Below, one piece after another: positions 1 to 8,840 of a stretch of 64,000 nt of DNA (the stretch's first letter is position 1; each line of letters begins with the position of its first letter). Both the position numbers and the translations under genes were made by a program. The notes below the pieces were generated by a model. It made no database searches. It was not told the origin of the DNA and was given only the letters and a program-made list of their open reading frames with translations. Origin of the DNA: Caproiciproducens galactitolivorans (lineage in GTDB: Bacteria > Bacillota > Clostridia > Oscillospirales > Acutalibacteraceae); NCBI RefSeq assembly GCF_004768785.1, contig NZ_SRMQ01000001.1, forward strand, positions 248,001 through 312,000, read 5' to 3'.

Positions 1-2130
1 GTTGCAAAGCTGGTTCCGATGGAACCGAACATGACGCTTCAAAAAGCGCTGAATTCTTCCACGGAGCTGAAACTGCGCTACGATACCGACCCGCAGATTC
101 ATGAACTGATTGATATGGCGCTCAAGCTGGAGGGAATGCCCCGGAACGCTTCCACCCATGCCGCCGGCGTAGTCATTACGGACAAGCCCGTTGCCGAGTA
201 CGTGCCGCTTGCGAAAAACAACGATGCCGTCGTTACCCAGTACACTATGACGACGCTGGAAGAGCTGGGCCTTTTGAAAATGGATTTTCTCGGGCTTCGC
301 AACCTCTCTGTAATCCGCGACGCGCAGAATATGATCCGGAAAAAACAGCCGGAATTTCAAATTGAGAATATACCGCTGGACGATAAAAAAGTATACGCAA
401 TGCTGGCAGCCGGTGCAACGGACGGCATATTCCAGTTCGAGTCCAGCGGCATGCGCAGCGTGCTGATGCAGCTGAAGCCGGAATTTATTGAAGACCTGAT
501 CGCGGTTAATTCGCTGTATCGCCCCGGCCCAATGGAATACATCCCGCGCTATATTGAAAACCGCCATCATCCGGAAAAAATCACATACCGTCACCCGCTT
601 TTAAAGAACATTCTTGACGTTACGTACGGCTGTATTGTGTATCAGGAGCAGGTTATGCAGATTTTCCGAACGCTCGCCGGCTATTCGCTCGGTCGTGCAG
701 ACATTGTGCGCCGGGCAATGAGCAAGAAAAAAGCCGACGTAATGGAGCGTGAAAAGCAGATCTTTATATACGGCCTGAAGAACGAAAAGGGCGAAGTGGA
801 GGTGGAAGGCTGTATCCACCGCGGCGTGGACGAAGCGACGGCTAAAGCGATTTACGGCGAAATGGCAAGCTTTGCTTCCTATGCCTTTAACAAATCGCAT
901 GCCGCGGCCTATGCATTGTTAAGCTACCAGACGGCGTGGCTCAAATGCTATTATCCGCATGAATATATGGCCGCCCTTCTGACCAGCGTTTTGGACAACA
1001 ACAATAAGCTTTCGGCCTATATTGCCGAATGCATGCGCCTTGGAATCTGCGTTCTTCCCCCACATGTGAACCAGAGCTGCATTGGTTTTACCGTTTCCGG
1101 TAAGGACATCCGGTTCGGCCTGTTGGCGATACGCAATCTTGGGCGCGGGTTCATTTTGAACCTTCTGCATGAACGCGAAGCAAACGGTCCGTTTACCAGT
1201 TTTTACGGCTTTTGTAAACGCATGTACGGCGATTTGAACCGCCGTTCCCTAGAGAACCTGATTAAGTGCGGCGCGCTGGACGGCCTTGGGGCAAACCGCA
1301 GGCAAATGCTTACGAACGTTTCCAACATTATGGATTATCTTGATGATGATAAAAAGCGCAATGTGGACGGGCAGATGGGCTTTTTCGACAGCGTAAAAAA
1401 CGATGAGCACGAATATGCCATTGCGCCGATGCCAGATTATAGCCTTTCGGACAAGTTGGCTATGGAAAAAGAATCCGCCGGTATGTATCTTTCCGGCCAT
1501 CCAATGGCAGAATATATTTATACCTATGATACAATTCATGCGGTCCGGATCGGAGAAATTCTGGATGATGCAAGGGAGCAGGGCGGCCGTTTTCACGACG
1601 GTGACACCGTTACGCTTCTGGGGATTATTGTCGGTGTGAAAATGAAGGTTACAAAAAACAACAGTACCATGGCCTTTGTCACAATAGAGGATATGTACGG
1701 GTCGATGGAAGTGTTCGTTTTCCCGAAAGTCCTTTCGCAGTTCGCGGAATGGATCGCCGAGGGGAAAATTGTAAAGATTTTTGGCAGGATCAGTATGCGC
1801 GAGGACGAGGATGCAAAATTGATTTGCGAATCGGTTGGTCCCGCCCCGCCGCCCGCCGGGAAAAAGAAAGCCGCCCGGTCCGGAAAATCCGCGCGCCCAG
1901 GGCTGTATATTAAGGTGCCCGGCGAAAATTCCGAACAGTATAACCGGGCAAAGAAATATTTGGCAATTTTTGACGGTAGCACGCCGCTTTATATCTATTT
2001 TGTTGATTCCAAAAAGCTTATGCGCGCCCCCTTGTCAATGTTTGTAAGCGTGAATGATATATTGATTCGAGAATTAAAAAAACTTTTGGGAGACAAGAAT
2101 GTGGCTTATATTGAACAAATGCAACAATAA
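1..2130 (+). CDS. dnaE: DNA polymerase III alpha subunit, C-terminal part
   Basis: Catalytic subunit of the replicative DNA polymerase. The frame is open from base 1, so the start and the PHP and palm regions lie outside; about 709 residues remain of a family length near 1,150. Visible family blocks are SLYRPGPM and VYQEQVMQIFRTLAGYSLGR in the fingers region, KSHAAAYALLSYQTAW, a helix-hairpin-helix segment around IKCGALDGLG, and a C-terminal OB fold (VTLLGIIVGVKMKVTKNN) followed by a basic linker. The absence of an internal exonuclease domain marks it as DnaE rather than PolC. pfkA follows on the same strand, a pairing common in Firmicutes. Confidence 0.96.
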   Translation, partial: VAKLVPMEPNMTLQKALNSSTELKLRYDTDPQIHELIDMALKLEGMPRNASTHAAGVVITDKPVAEYVPLAKNNDAVVTQYTMTTLEELGLLKMDFLGLRNLSVIRDAQNMIRKKQPEFQIENIPLDDKKVYAMLAAGATDGIFQFESSGMRSVLMQLKPEFIEDLIAVNSLYRPGPMEYIPRYIENRHHPEKITYRHPLLKNILDVTYGCIVYQEQVMQIFRTLAGYSLGRADIVRRAMSKKKADVMEREKQIFIYGLKNEKGEVEVEGCIHRGVDEATAKAIYGEMASFASYAFNKSHAAAYALLSYQTAWLKCYYPHEYMAALLTSVLDNNNKLSAYIAECMRLGICVLPPHVNQSCIGFTVSGKDIRFGLLAIRNLGRGFILNLLHEREANGPFTSFYGFCKRMYGDLNRRSLENLIKCGALDGLGANRRQMLTNVSNIMDYLDDDKKRNVDGQMGFFDSVKNDEHEYAIAPMPDYSLSDKLAMEKESAGMYLSGHPMAEYIYTYDTIHAVRIGEILDDAREQGGRFHDGDTVTLLGIIVGVKMKVTKNNSTMAFVTIEDMYGSMEVFVFPKVLSQFAEWIAEGKIVKIFGRISMREDEDAKLICESVGPAPPPAGKKKAARSGKSARPGLYIKVPGENSEQYNRAKKYLAIFDGSTPLYIYFVDSKKLMRAPLSMFVSVNDILIRELKKLLGDKNVAYIEQMQQ

Positions 2131-2165
2131 TCCATATAGGTGATACTTTTATCCATATTTTGCGG

Positions 2166-2195
2166 TTGATTCCGTACGACAGAATAGACTATAAT
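2166..2195 (+). promoter_or_regulatory. Sigma-A type promoter for pfkA
   Basis: TTGATT (2166-2171) and TATAAT (2190-2195) are 18 bases apart, about 40 bases before the pfkA ATG and after the dnaE stop. pfkA therefore probably has its own promoter in addition to any read-through. Confidence 0.6.
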
Positions 2196-2232
2196 CTATG
2201 GTGAGAGTAAAGCAAAATTAGGGGGTACAAGT

Positions 2233-3201
2233 ATGAATACGAAAACGATTGCTGTTTTGACGAGTGGCGGCGACGCACCCGGAATGAACGCAGCCGTACG
2301 CGCCGTTACGAGGACGGGGATTTCATCCGGTATGCGGGTAATGGGAGTCCGCAGAGGATACAACGGCCTTTTGAATCGTGATGTGTTTGAAATGAATCTG
2401 CGTAGTGTTTCTGATATTATCAATGACGGCGGCACAGCGCTGTTTACCGCACGCAGCCCGGAGTTTAATACGCCGGAGGGCGTAAAGGAAGCTGCGGATA
2501 ATTGCCGCGATATGGGCATTGAGGGGGTTGTCGTCATCGGCGGGGACGGTTCTTTCCGCGGGGCAAGGGACTTAACCAAAGCGGGGATTCCCTGCGTGTG
2601 CGTTCCGGGAACCATTGATAACGATATTGCCTCAACAGAATATACAATCGGCTTCGACACCGCTATGAACACGGCTGTGGAAATGGTTGACCGTCTGCGT
2701 GATACAACCGAATCCCACGACCGCTGTAGTGTTGTGGAGGTTATGGGCAGACGCTGCGGTGACCTGGCCTTGCAGACCGGAATTGCCGTAGGCGCCACGA
2801 GCATTTTGGTACCGGAAGTTCCCTTTGACTTCCAAAGGGATATCATCGACCGTATGATGTTTACGCAGAAAACCGGCAAAAAGCATTTCATTATTGTCGT
2901 TGCCGAGGGCGTAGGCGGTGTAGACAAGCTAGCAAAAGATATAGAAGCCAAAACCGGTATCGAGACCAGGGCGACCGTCCTTGGACATGTGCAGCGCGGT
3001 GGTTCGCCGACGCTGAGGGATCGTGTTGTCGGCACGGTAATGGGATACTATGCGGCAGATCTGCTTTACCGCGGAAAGGGCAACCGCGTTGTCGTTATGC
3101 ACGATGGTAAGATTACGGACGTTGATCTTAACGAGGCTCTGAATATGACCCGCACATTTGACAAGCAGCTTTATGATATCGCTCATCGGGTTTCCATATA
3201 A
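2233..3201 (+). CDS. pfkA: ATP-dependent 6-phosphofructokinase
   Basis: Phosphorylates fructose 6-phosphate to fructose 1,6-bisphosphate, the committed step of glycolysis, in the cytoplasm. The 322-residue length is usual for bacterial PfkA. It starts with TSGGDAPGMNAAVRA (nucleotide loop), then GGDGSFRGA, and PGTIDNDI holding the catalytic Asp. Glycine follows Asp in GGDG, and Gly rather than Lys precedes TIDND, which is the ATP-dependent and not the pyrophosphate-dependent pattern. EVMGRRCGDLA binds the sugar phosphate. A GGGGGT ribosome site lies just upstream. A terminator follows, so the gene is probably monocistronic or the last of its unit. Confidence 0.97.
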   Translation: MNTKTIAVLTSGGDAPGMNAAVRAVTRTGISSGMRVMGVRRGYNGLLNRDVFEMNLRSVSDIINDGGTALFTARSPEFNTPEGVKEAADNCRDMGIEGVVVIGGDGSFRGARDLTKAGIPCVCVPGTIDNDIASTEYTIGFDTAMNTAVEMVDRLRDTTESHDRCSVVEVMGRRCGDLALQTGIAVGATSILVPEVPFDFQRDIIDRMMFTQKTGKKHFIIVVAEGVGGVDKLAKDIEAKTGIETRATVLGHVQRGGSPTLRDRVVGTVMGYYAADLLYRGKGNRVVVMHDGKITDVDLNEALNMTRTFDKQLYDIAHRVSI

Positions 3202-3212
3202 TTCTATATAAT

Positions 3213-3247
3213 AAAGGGGTCCCTTTTCTGGGGCTCCTTTTTTATTT
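3213..3247 (+). terminator. Terminator after pfkA
   Basis: An 11-bp stem (AAAGGGGTCCC with GGGGCTCCTTT, two G-U pairs) and a 7-base loop are followed by a T-rich tract, 12 bases after the pfkA stop. Confidence 0.8.
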
Positions 3248-3264
3248 TGAGTTTTCATTAACTA

Positions 3265-3292
3265 TTGACATTTTCCTTCAATTGTGTTATTT
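3265..3292 (+). promoter_or_regulatory. Promoter of the riboflavin operon
   Basis: A consensus TTGACA (3265-3270) is followed 16 bases later by a weak TTATTT. It lies about 30 bases before the FMN aptamer, which is where the leader should begin. Confidence 0.5.
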
Positions 3293-3321
3293 TGTTAACA
3301 AATAAAATAAAAAGAATAAAT

Positions 3322-3427
3322 CTTCAGGGCAGGGTGAAATTCCCTACCGGCGGTAAAGCCCGCGAGCCGTAAGGCAGATTCGGTGAAACTCCGAGGCCGA
3401 CAGTACAGTCTGGATGGAAGAAGATTG
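3322..3427 (+). promoter_or_regulatory. FMN riboswitch (RFN element)
   Basis: The sequence shows the conserved RFN blocks in order: TCTTCAGGGCAGGGTGAAAT, TCCCTACCGGCGGTAAAGCC, CGCGAGCC, GATTCGGTGAAACTCCGAGG, CCGACAGT, and TGGATGGAAGAAGA closing the P1 stem with the 5' end. In this class FMN binding turns off riboflavin synthesis. A terminator hairpin follows about 50 bases downstream, consistent with control by premature termination. Confidence 0.97.
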
Positions 3428-3478
3428 AAAGCGCGAAAAGCATTGGCAGTTTGCCAGGCTGTTTTTCTTGCATGATTC

Positions 3479-3508
3479 GCCCTGAGAATTTATTCTCAGG
3501 GCTTTCTT
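3479..3508 (+). terminator. Riboswitch-controlled terminator
   Basis: An 11-bp perfect stem, GCCCTGAGAAT with ATTCTCAGGGC, precedes TTTCTTT. It sits between the FMN aptamer and the ribD ribosome binding site, so it is the likely expression platform that stops the rib operon when FMN is bound. Confidence 0.85.
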
Positions 3509-3530
3509 TATGCCGAGAAAGGAGGAAAGA

Positions 3531-4652
3531 ATGGATATCAAATATATGCACAGGGCGCTGCGCCTTGCAAAGCGGGGCGCAGGCTACACAAACCCGAATC
3601 CGCTTGTCGGTGCGGTCCTTGTTCGGGACGACCGGATCATCGGCGAGGGATACCATGAAGCTTACGGGGCAAACCACGCGGAAATAAATGCTATCCTGCA
3701 CGCCACGGAAGAGGTAAGCGGAGCGGATCTGTATGTTACTTTGGAGCCCTGCTCCCATTACGGGAAAACGCCTCCCTGTGCGCAGACGATTCTGGAAAAA
3801 GGCATTAAGCGGGTAATCGTCGCGGCGGAGGATCCGAATCCGCTGGTATCCGGCAGGGGGATTGCCATGCTTCGGGAAAATGGGGTGGAGGTTATTACGG
3901 GCGTGCTGGAAAAAGAGAGCCGGAAGTTGAATGAAATCTTTTTTAAATACATAACAACCGGAAAGCCTTTCTGCATTCTGAAAGCAGCGATGTCGCTGGA
4001 TGGAAAGATTGCAACCCGAACTGGCGATTCCCAATGGATTACAGGGGAATGCGCACGCAGACAGGTGCATTTGCTTCGGCACCGGGTGGCCTGCGTAATG
4101 ACGGGAATCGGAACCGTTCTATCCGACGACCCGCAGCTTACCACACGCCTTCCCGATAAAAAGGGAAAAGATGCGGTAAGAGTCATTGTGGACAGCAGCG
4201 CAAGAATCCCGCTCTCCGCAAAGGTGTTGAATGTGGATTCGGACGCGCCTGCAATTGTCGCCGTAACGGAAAAAGCACAGGATAAGAAAATAAGGGAGCT
4301 GGAGCGAATGGGCGCAAAGGTTATCTGCATGCCCCAAACGGGAAACGGGGTGGATTTGGCTTTTCTGATGAAAAAGTTGGGAGAGGAAGGCCTGGATAGT
4401 GTTCTGCTGGAGGGCGGAAGCACGTTGAACGAATCCGCGCTTCGCCAGGGAATTGTCGACAAAGTGAATTTTTTTATCGGACCAATTCTAATCGGCGGGG
4501 ATACCGCGAAAACAGCGGTTGGCGGTAGAGGGGTTGCTTCCTTAAAAGATGCATATCGCCTGCGAAATCTGTGCACGCAATTTTTTGGCCGCGGCATTAT
4601 GATCGAAGGTTACCTTGGAACCGGGGAGGAAGCGCCATGTTCACAGGATTGA
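3531..4652 (+). CDS. ribD: Bifunctional diaminohydroxyphosphoribosylaminopyrimidine deaminase/reductase
   Basis: Carries out the second and third steps of riboflavin synthesis from the GTP cyclohydrolase II product: deamination of the pyrimidine ring, then reduction of the ribosyl side chain. The N-terminal cytidine-deaminase fold (about 1-145) has the zinc signature HAEINAI and PCSHYGKTPPC. The C-terminal reductase (about 147-373) begins KPFCILKAAMSLDGKIA and contains LLEGGSTLNES. I start it at 3531, preceded by GAAAGGAGG. An in-frame ATG at 3510 lies inside the terminator tail and is unlikely. The length is 373 aa. It is the first gene of the rib operon and its end overlaps ribE. Confidence 0.96.
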   Translation: MDIKYMHRALRLAKRGAGYTNPNPLVGAVLVRDDRIIGEGYHEAYGANHAEINAILHATEEVSGADLYVTLEPCSHYGKTPPCAQTILEKGIKRVIVAAEDPNPLVSGRGIAMLRENGVEVITGVLEKESRKLNEIFFKYITTGKPFCILKAAMSLDGKIATRTGDSQWITGECARRQVHLLRHRVACVMTGIGTVLSDDPQLTTRLPDKKGKDAVRVIVDSSARIPLSAKVLNVDSDAPAIVAVTEKAQDKKIRELERMGAKVICMPQTGNGVDLAFLMKKLGEEGLDSVLLEGGSTLNESALRQGIVDKVNFFIGPILIGGDTAKTAVGGRGVASLKDAYRLRNLCTQFFGRGIMIEGYLGTGEEAPCSQD

Positions 4653-5275
4653 TTGAAGAAATGGGAACTGTTGAGGCGCTGAACAAGTCGGCTCAGTCCG
4701 CGCAGATTACCATTCGGGCAGAGAAAGTGCTGCATGGCTTGCGCATAGGGGACAGCATCGCGGTCAACGGCGTATGCCTTACGGTAATATCCTTCGATGC
4801 GCATCGGTTCACCGTGGATGCTATGGCGGAAACGTTGCGCCGGACAAATGAGAAGAGCTTTTTACCGGGCGTACGGGTCAACCTGGAACGCGCCATGCGG
4901 CTGGGGGATCGGCTGGGCGGACATATTGTAAGCGGCCATGTCGACGGAACCGGCGTGGTCCGGTCTGTGAAGCGGGAAGACAACGCGGTATCAATCGACA
5001 TAGTGGCGCCGGAAAATATTTTAAAGTATGTTGTAGAAAAGGGCTCCATCGCGGTGGACGGTGTAAGCCTTACGGTGGCCCGGGCGGGCGACCGGCTGTT
5101 TCGGATTTGCGTCATTCCTCATACACAGCAGGAAACGACGCTGCTCCAAAGGAAACCCGGAGACACTGTGAATCTGGAATGCGACCTGATTGCCAAATAC
5201 ACCGAAAAGCTGCTGAGGGAAAATTCCCAATTCGCCGGGATCACCATAGAATTTTTACAGCAGCATGGATTTTAA
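4637..5275 (+). CDS. ribE: Riboflavin synthase alpha chain
   Basis: Dismutates two 6,7-dimethyl-8-ribityllumazine molecules to riboflavin, the last step of the pathway. The 212 residues contain two lumazine-binding repeats: [10 protein letters not shown] at the start of the first and [13 protein letters not shown] at the start of the second, which is followed by [11 protein letters not shown], mirroring [11 protein letters not shown] of the first. The start at 4637 has GGGGAGGA upstream and overlaps ribD by 16 bases, indicating translational coupling. Called ribE in Bacillus terminology and ribC in some others. Confidence 0.96.
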   Translation: MFTGLIEEMGTVEALNKSAQSAQITIRAEKVLHGLRIGDSIAVNGVCLTVISFDAHRFTVDAMAETLRRTNEKSFLPGVRVNLERAMRLGDRLGGHIVSGHVDGTGVVRSVKREDNAVSIDIVAPENILKYVVEKGSIAVDGVSLTVARAGDRLFRICVIPHTQQETTLLQRKPGDTVNLECDLIAKYTEKLLRENSQFAGITIEFLQQHGF

Positions 5276-5288
5276 GGAGGTTTTCGTA

Positions 5289-6494
5289 ATGAACTACAAT
5301 ACGATTCCGGAAGCGCTGGATGCTTTGCGCGCAGGAAAAATTATTCTTGTCGCGGACGACAAAAACCGGGAGAACGAAGGCGACCTGATTTGTGCGGCGC
5401 AATATGCAACCTGTGAAAACGTGAATTTTATGGCAACATATGCAAAAGGGCTGATTTGCATGCCAATGGATAGTAAGTTGGGCCATAAATTGGGGCTTGC
5501 GCAGATGGTTGCGGAAAATACAGACAATCATACCACCGCCTTTACGGTTTCCATTGACCATGTGGATACTACAACCGGCATTTCCGCCGCGGAACGGTCG
5601 CTGACGGCGCTGAAATGTGTCGAGCTTGGCGCCAAACCCGAGGATTTCCGCCGGCCGGGGCATATGTTTCCGCTTGTTGCTAGGCGGGGCGGCGTTCTGG
5701 TGCGCGGCGGCCATACGGAAGCGACCGTTGACCTTATGCGGCTGGCGGGGCTGAGGGAATGCGGGCTCTGCTGTGAAGTAATGGCGGAGGACGGGCATAT
5801 GATGCGTACGCTCCAGCTTTGGGAATTTGCGCGACAGCATGGGCTCGTTTTCATCACTATTCATGATCTGCAAGATTATTGCAGGCGCCATGACAAGCAT
5901 GTTGTCCATATGGCCAGCGCCAAATTGCCCACCGCTTATGGCGACTTTCAGATTCATGGTTATGTCAATGACTTAACCGGAGAGCATCATGTTGCCCTGG
6001 TAAAGGGGGATATCGGCGACGGCGAGAATCTTTTGTGCAGGGTGCATTCGGAATGCCTGACAGGGGATGTGTTCGGTTCCCTGCGCTGTGACTGCGGGCA
6101 GCAGCTTGCGGCGGCGATGCGCCAAATTGAAAAAGAAGGGCGCGGGATTCTTCTTTACATGAGCCAGGAGGGGCGCGGAATCGGGCTTATCAATAAACTG
6201 AAGGCATACGAATTGCAGGAAAAAGGCCGCGATACCGTAGAAGCTAATCTGGAATTGGGTTTTGCGCCCGATTTGCGGGAATACTGGATCGGCGCCCAGA
6301 TCCTGCAGGACTTAGGCGCTCGAAAAATTCGCCTGTTGACGAATAACCCAAGCAAGATTTACGGGCTGGACGGATTTGGAGTGGAAATTATTGAAAGAGT
6401 TCCGATCGAGATTGCTCCCTGTAAAGAAGATGCCTTCTACCTGAAAACAAAAGAGGAAAAAATGGGGCATTTGTTTTCCCATATCCCATCTTAA
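5289..6494 (+). CDS. ribBA: Bifunctional 3,4-dihydroxy-2-butanone-4-phosphate synthase/GTP cyclohydrolase II
   Basis: Supplies both precursors of riboflavin: the four-carbon unit from ribulose 5-phosphate (RibB, about 1-200) and the pyrimidine from GTP (RibA, about 205-401). The RibB half has [11 protein letters not shown] and RRPGHMFPL. The RibA half has [18 protein letters not shown] with the zinc cysteines and [10 protein letters not shown] with the catalytic Arg. The start at 5289 follows AAGGAGG at 5274-5280, which overlaps the ribE stop. A longer frame beginning at 5265 is less likely. Third gene of the operon, 401 aa, normal fused length. Confidence 0.97.
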   Translation: MNYNTIPEALDALRAGKIILVADDKNRENEGDLICAAQYATCENVNFMATYAKGLICMPMDSKLGHKLGLAQMVAENTDNHTTAFTVSIDHVDTTTGISAAERSLTALKCVELGAKPEDFRRPGHMFPLVARRGGVLVRGGHTEATVDLMRLAGLRECGLCCEVMAEDGHMMRTLQLWEFARQHGLVFITIHDLQDYCRRHDKHVVHMASAKLPTAYGDFQIHGYVNDLTGEHHVALVKGDIGDGENLLCRVHSECLTGDVFGSLRCDCGQQLAAAMRQIEKEGRGILLYMSQEGRGIGLINKLKAYELQEKGRDTVEANLELGFAPDLREYWIGAQILQDLGARKIRLLTNNPSKIYGLDGFGVEIIERVPIEIAPCKEDAFYLKTKEEKMGHLFSHIPS

Positions 6495-6516
6495 GCATGA
6501 AAAGGAGCGAGTTCAC

Positions 6517-6984
6517 ATGAGAGTAATGGAAGGACAACTGGTTGCGGAAAAACTGAAATTCGGGATCGTCGTTTCCCGGTTTAATGAGTTTATTTCAAGC
6601 CGCCTTTTGAGCGGCGCGCTGGACACTTTGAAACGCCACGGCGCGAAGGAAGAAGAAATCGAAGTCGCCTGGGTTCCGGGCGCATTTGAAATCCCGCTTG
6701 CCGCAAAGAAAATGGCAAAATCCGGGAAATATGACGCGGTTATCTGCCTTGGCGCGGTTATCCGCGGTTCAACGCCGCATTTTGATTATGTAAGCAATGA
6801 GGTTTCCAAAGGAATCGCCAGCGTTTCGCTGGAAACGGAAACGCCGGTCGCTTTCGGCGTTTTAACGACGGATAACATTGAACAGGCCATTGAACGCGCC
6901 GGTACAAAGTCCGGAAATAAGGGCAGCGACGCGGCGCTTACCACCATTGAAATGGCAAATCTGCTCAGGAAACTTTCAAATTAG
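6517..6984 (+). CDS. ribH: 6,7-dimethyl-8-ribityllumazine synthase
   Basis: Condenses the RibD product with dihydroxybutanone phosphate to give the lumazine substrate of riboflavin synthase; members form 60-subunit capsids in many bacteria. 155 aa, normal length. Motifs are [29 protein letters not shown] with the active-site His, and [17 protein letters not shown]. An AAAGGAG site lies 11 bases upstream, and only 22 bases separate it from ribBA. Last gene of the rib operon. No clear terminator directly follows. Confidence 0.97.
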   Translation: MRVMEGQLVAEKLKFGIVVSRFNEFISSRLLSGALDTLKRHGAKEEEIEVAWVPGAFEIPLAAKKMAKSGKYDAVICLGAVIRGSTPHFDYVSNEVSKGIASVSLETETPVAFGVLTTDNIEQAIERAGTKSGNKGSDAALTTIEMANLLRKLSN

Positions 6985-7084
6985 GAAATATATAAAATAT
7001 AACAGTATAAAGCCTTTTTCTAAGCACAGCATCCGCTAATTCCACATAAAATGGGATACGAAAGCAACAGAAAAAGGTGACATT

Positions 7085-7666
7085 ATGCTCAATTCTGCGG
7101 GGCCGAACATCATTCGGTATAGTTATGATCAAAGCGTAAACATTCCGATCGAATTGTACGAATCCTTGAACGGCAATTATTTTATGGGTTATGGGGATAA
7201 TTTAAGCCTTGGAAATGGAACCAGCGCCTGGGCCCGGCTATACAATCCGCCGAATTCCGGCGTCAATTTATATGTGAATGTTTGGACGGTAACCGATATA
7301 TCGGATTCGCCCTTCCGCGCCCAATTCTGGTTTAACGCAACCCCGCCCAAGGGCTCGTTCGAATCCGTTCCGGTAACCCCGTCCAATACAGCGATTCGCC
7401 CCGTTCCGCATCCTCGTGTTCAATTGCAGGTAGCATCGAATGTATCCGGCGAACCGACCGGCGGGGTTAAAGCGTTTGTGCGCAGGGGAGAATCGGGAAC
7501 AACTGTGGTGGATACCGAAAACGGGAAATTGATTTTTCCGCCCGGGGGTTCATTCCTTGTTTTCTTGTCGGTGACGGAGGATGTTTCAGCTGCGGCGGGG
7601 AGAATTGCCTTCGGTTGGTGGGAAGAAAAAATATCCTGTTTTGCATTTTATACGCAAAAGAACTGA
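7085..7666 (+). CDS. Hypothetical protein, possibly DUF6143-like
   Basis: 193 residues with an AAAAAGGTGA ribosome site just before the ATG. The central block ARLYNPPNSGVNLYVNVWTV, with many aromatic and beta-branched residues, suggests an all-beta fold. It resembles what I remember of the clostridial family DUF6143, but I cannot confirm this. There is no signal peptide or membrane segment. A run of prolines around 107-120 (SVPVTPSNTAIRPVPHPRV) may link two halves. It stands alone after the rib operon with about 100 bases of AT-rich leader. Function unknown. Confidence 0.7.
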   Translation: MLNSAGPNIIRYSYDQSVNIPIELYESLNGNYFMGYGDNLSLGNGTSAWARLYNPPNSGVNLYVNVWTVTDISDSPFRAQFWFNATPPKGSFESVPVTPSNTAIRPVPHPRVQLQVASNVSGEPTGGVKAFVRRGESGTTVVDTENGKLIFPPGGSFLVFLSVTEDVSAAAGRIAFGWWEEKISCFAFYTQKN

Positions 7667-7722
7667 GCGCAGGACAAGAAGCTATTATTTATAAAGAAGC
7701 AAGGTGCTTTCAAGGTACCTTG

Positions 7723-7785
7723 CTCAGACTGTCGAAGAACCCATCCGACGCGTTAAGCGAAGGATGGGTTCTTCGACAGTCTGAG
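7723..7785. repeat. Perfect 24-bp palindromic repeat, full copy
   Basis: Left arm 7723-7746 and right arm 7762-7785 are perfect reverse complements around a 15-base loop. There is no T-run after either arm, so it is not a typical terminator. The right arm with flanking bases recurs at 52778-52804, next to a transposase fragment, pointing to a dispersed, possibly mobile, repeat family. Confidence 0.8.
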
Positions 7786-7877
7786 AGGCATTGAATTTTA
7801 CTTCAAAATTTTTCCGGGGTGAAATCCGGAGAAAATGGAAAGATGAAATTCACAGCGCTTGTAGCAGCAGTGTGAAA

Positions 7878-7913
7878 ATAGAAAAGAGGAAATCTGTAAA
7901 AAGATTTCCTCTT
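7878..7913 (-). terminator. Terminator of tRNA-Ala
   Basis: A 12-bp perfect stem (AAGAGGAAATCT and its complement, loop of 6) lies just beyond the 3' end of the minus-strand tRNA and is followed on that strand by TTCTATTTT. Confidence 0.75.
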
Positions 7914-7916
7914 GCA

Positions 7917-7992
7917 TGGTGGACCTGGAGGGATTTGAACCCTTGACCTCTCGGATGCGAACCGAACGCTCTCCCAGCTGAGCTACAGGCCC
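7917..7992 (-). tRNA. tRNA-Ala (anticodon CGC)
   Basis: Read on the minus strand it forms a full cloverleaf. The acceptor GGGCCTG pairs with CAGGTCC and includes the G3-U70 wobble that identifies alanine tRNAs. The D arm is GCTCAGCTGGGAGAGC, the anticodon loop is TTCGCAT, and the T loop is TTCAAAT. CCA is encoded. The anticodon CGC reads GCG codons. Confidence 0.93.
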
Positions 7993-8057
7993 ATATTTCC
8001 GCGCTTCTCCCGCGCGACGAAAATAATTATATCACGTTGGCACGGCAATTTCAACTA

Positions 8058-8708
8058 TTATTTTAATTTTTCCGACAACTTTTCTTTTCCAAATTTGCAG
8101 ATGTCTTTTAGACAGCATTCTTCGCATTGCGGATTCCGGGCGGTACAAACCTTCCGGCCATGCAGAACGAGCCTGTGGCAGAAGTCGTTTGACTCGTCCA
8201 TAGGCAGTACTTCGCGAAGCTGTTTTTCCACCTTAAATGGGTTCTTGCCCTCGCTCAGGCCGATTCTTCCGCAAATACGGATACAGTGTGTGTCTGTGAC
8301 AACCGCCGGTTTGTGATAAATATCGCCGACCACCAGATTGGCGGTTTTTCTGCCCACGCCCGGCAGACGGGTCAATTCTTCGATTGTGTCCGGCACCACG
8401 CCACCGTATTCCTCCTTCAGCATTTTGGACATGGCAAGAATATCCCGTGCCTTTGTCTTGTAAAGCCCGCAGGTACGGATTAATTCTTCAATTTCTTCGA
8501 CTGTTCCTTTCGTAAAGGCATCCACGTCGGGGAACCTTTCAAAGAGGGCAGGGGTAACAAGGTTTACCCTTGCGTCCGTACACTGTGCGGACAGGCGGGT
8601 TGCGACCAGCAGTTGAAAGGCGTCGGTATAGGTAAGGGAACAGATGGCGTCCGGATATTCTTTTTTTAAAGCTTCCACCGCCAAAGCCGCGCGCTGTTTC
8701 CGGGTCAT
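8058..8708 (-). CDS. nth: Endonuclease III
   Basis: Bifunctional DNA glycosylase/AP lyase that removes oxidised pyrimidines in base-excision repair. 216 aa, usual size. The helix-hairpin-helix LPGVGRKTANLVVGD carries the catalytic Lys. The catalytic Asp lies in VTDTHCIRI. The C-terminal iron-sulfur loop is complete, with Cys spacing 6-2-5 (CTARNPQCEECCLKDIC). I start it at 8708, where AGGAGGG sits seven bases upstream; a longer version from 8726 would place the ribosome site inside the gene. It lies just upstream of tRNA-Ala on the same strand. Confidence 0.95.
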   Translation of the reverse strand: MTRKQRAALAVEALKKEYPDAICSLTYTDAFQLLVATRLSAQCTDARVNLVTPALFERFPDVDAFTKGTVEEIEELIRTCGLYKTKARDILAMSKMLKEEYGGVVPDTIEELTRLPGVGRKTANLVVGDIYHKPAVVTDTHCIRICGRIGLSEGKNPFKVEKQLREVLPMDESNDFCHRLVLHGRKVCTARNPQCEECCLKDICKFGKEKLSEKLK

Positions 8709-8840
8709 AACCATTCCCTCCTGCAAAATGTTGATGTATTGTTATTTTATCTTAGATTTCACAAAAGTACAAGTTGACAGGGAAAAGTTTATCAAATATC
8801 ATATTGGTAAATACATCAAAAAATGGAAGCTGGGGAAAAT

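Noticed and set aside
2196-3035. 279-residue frame antisense to pfkA
   Set aside because: Ser/Pro/Thr-rich shadow of a well-supported gene; no ribosome site.
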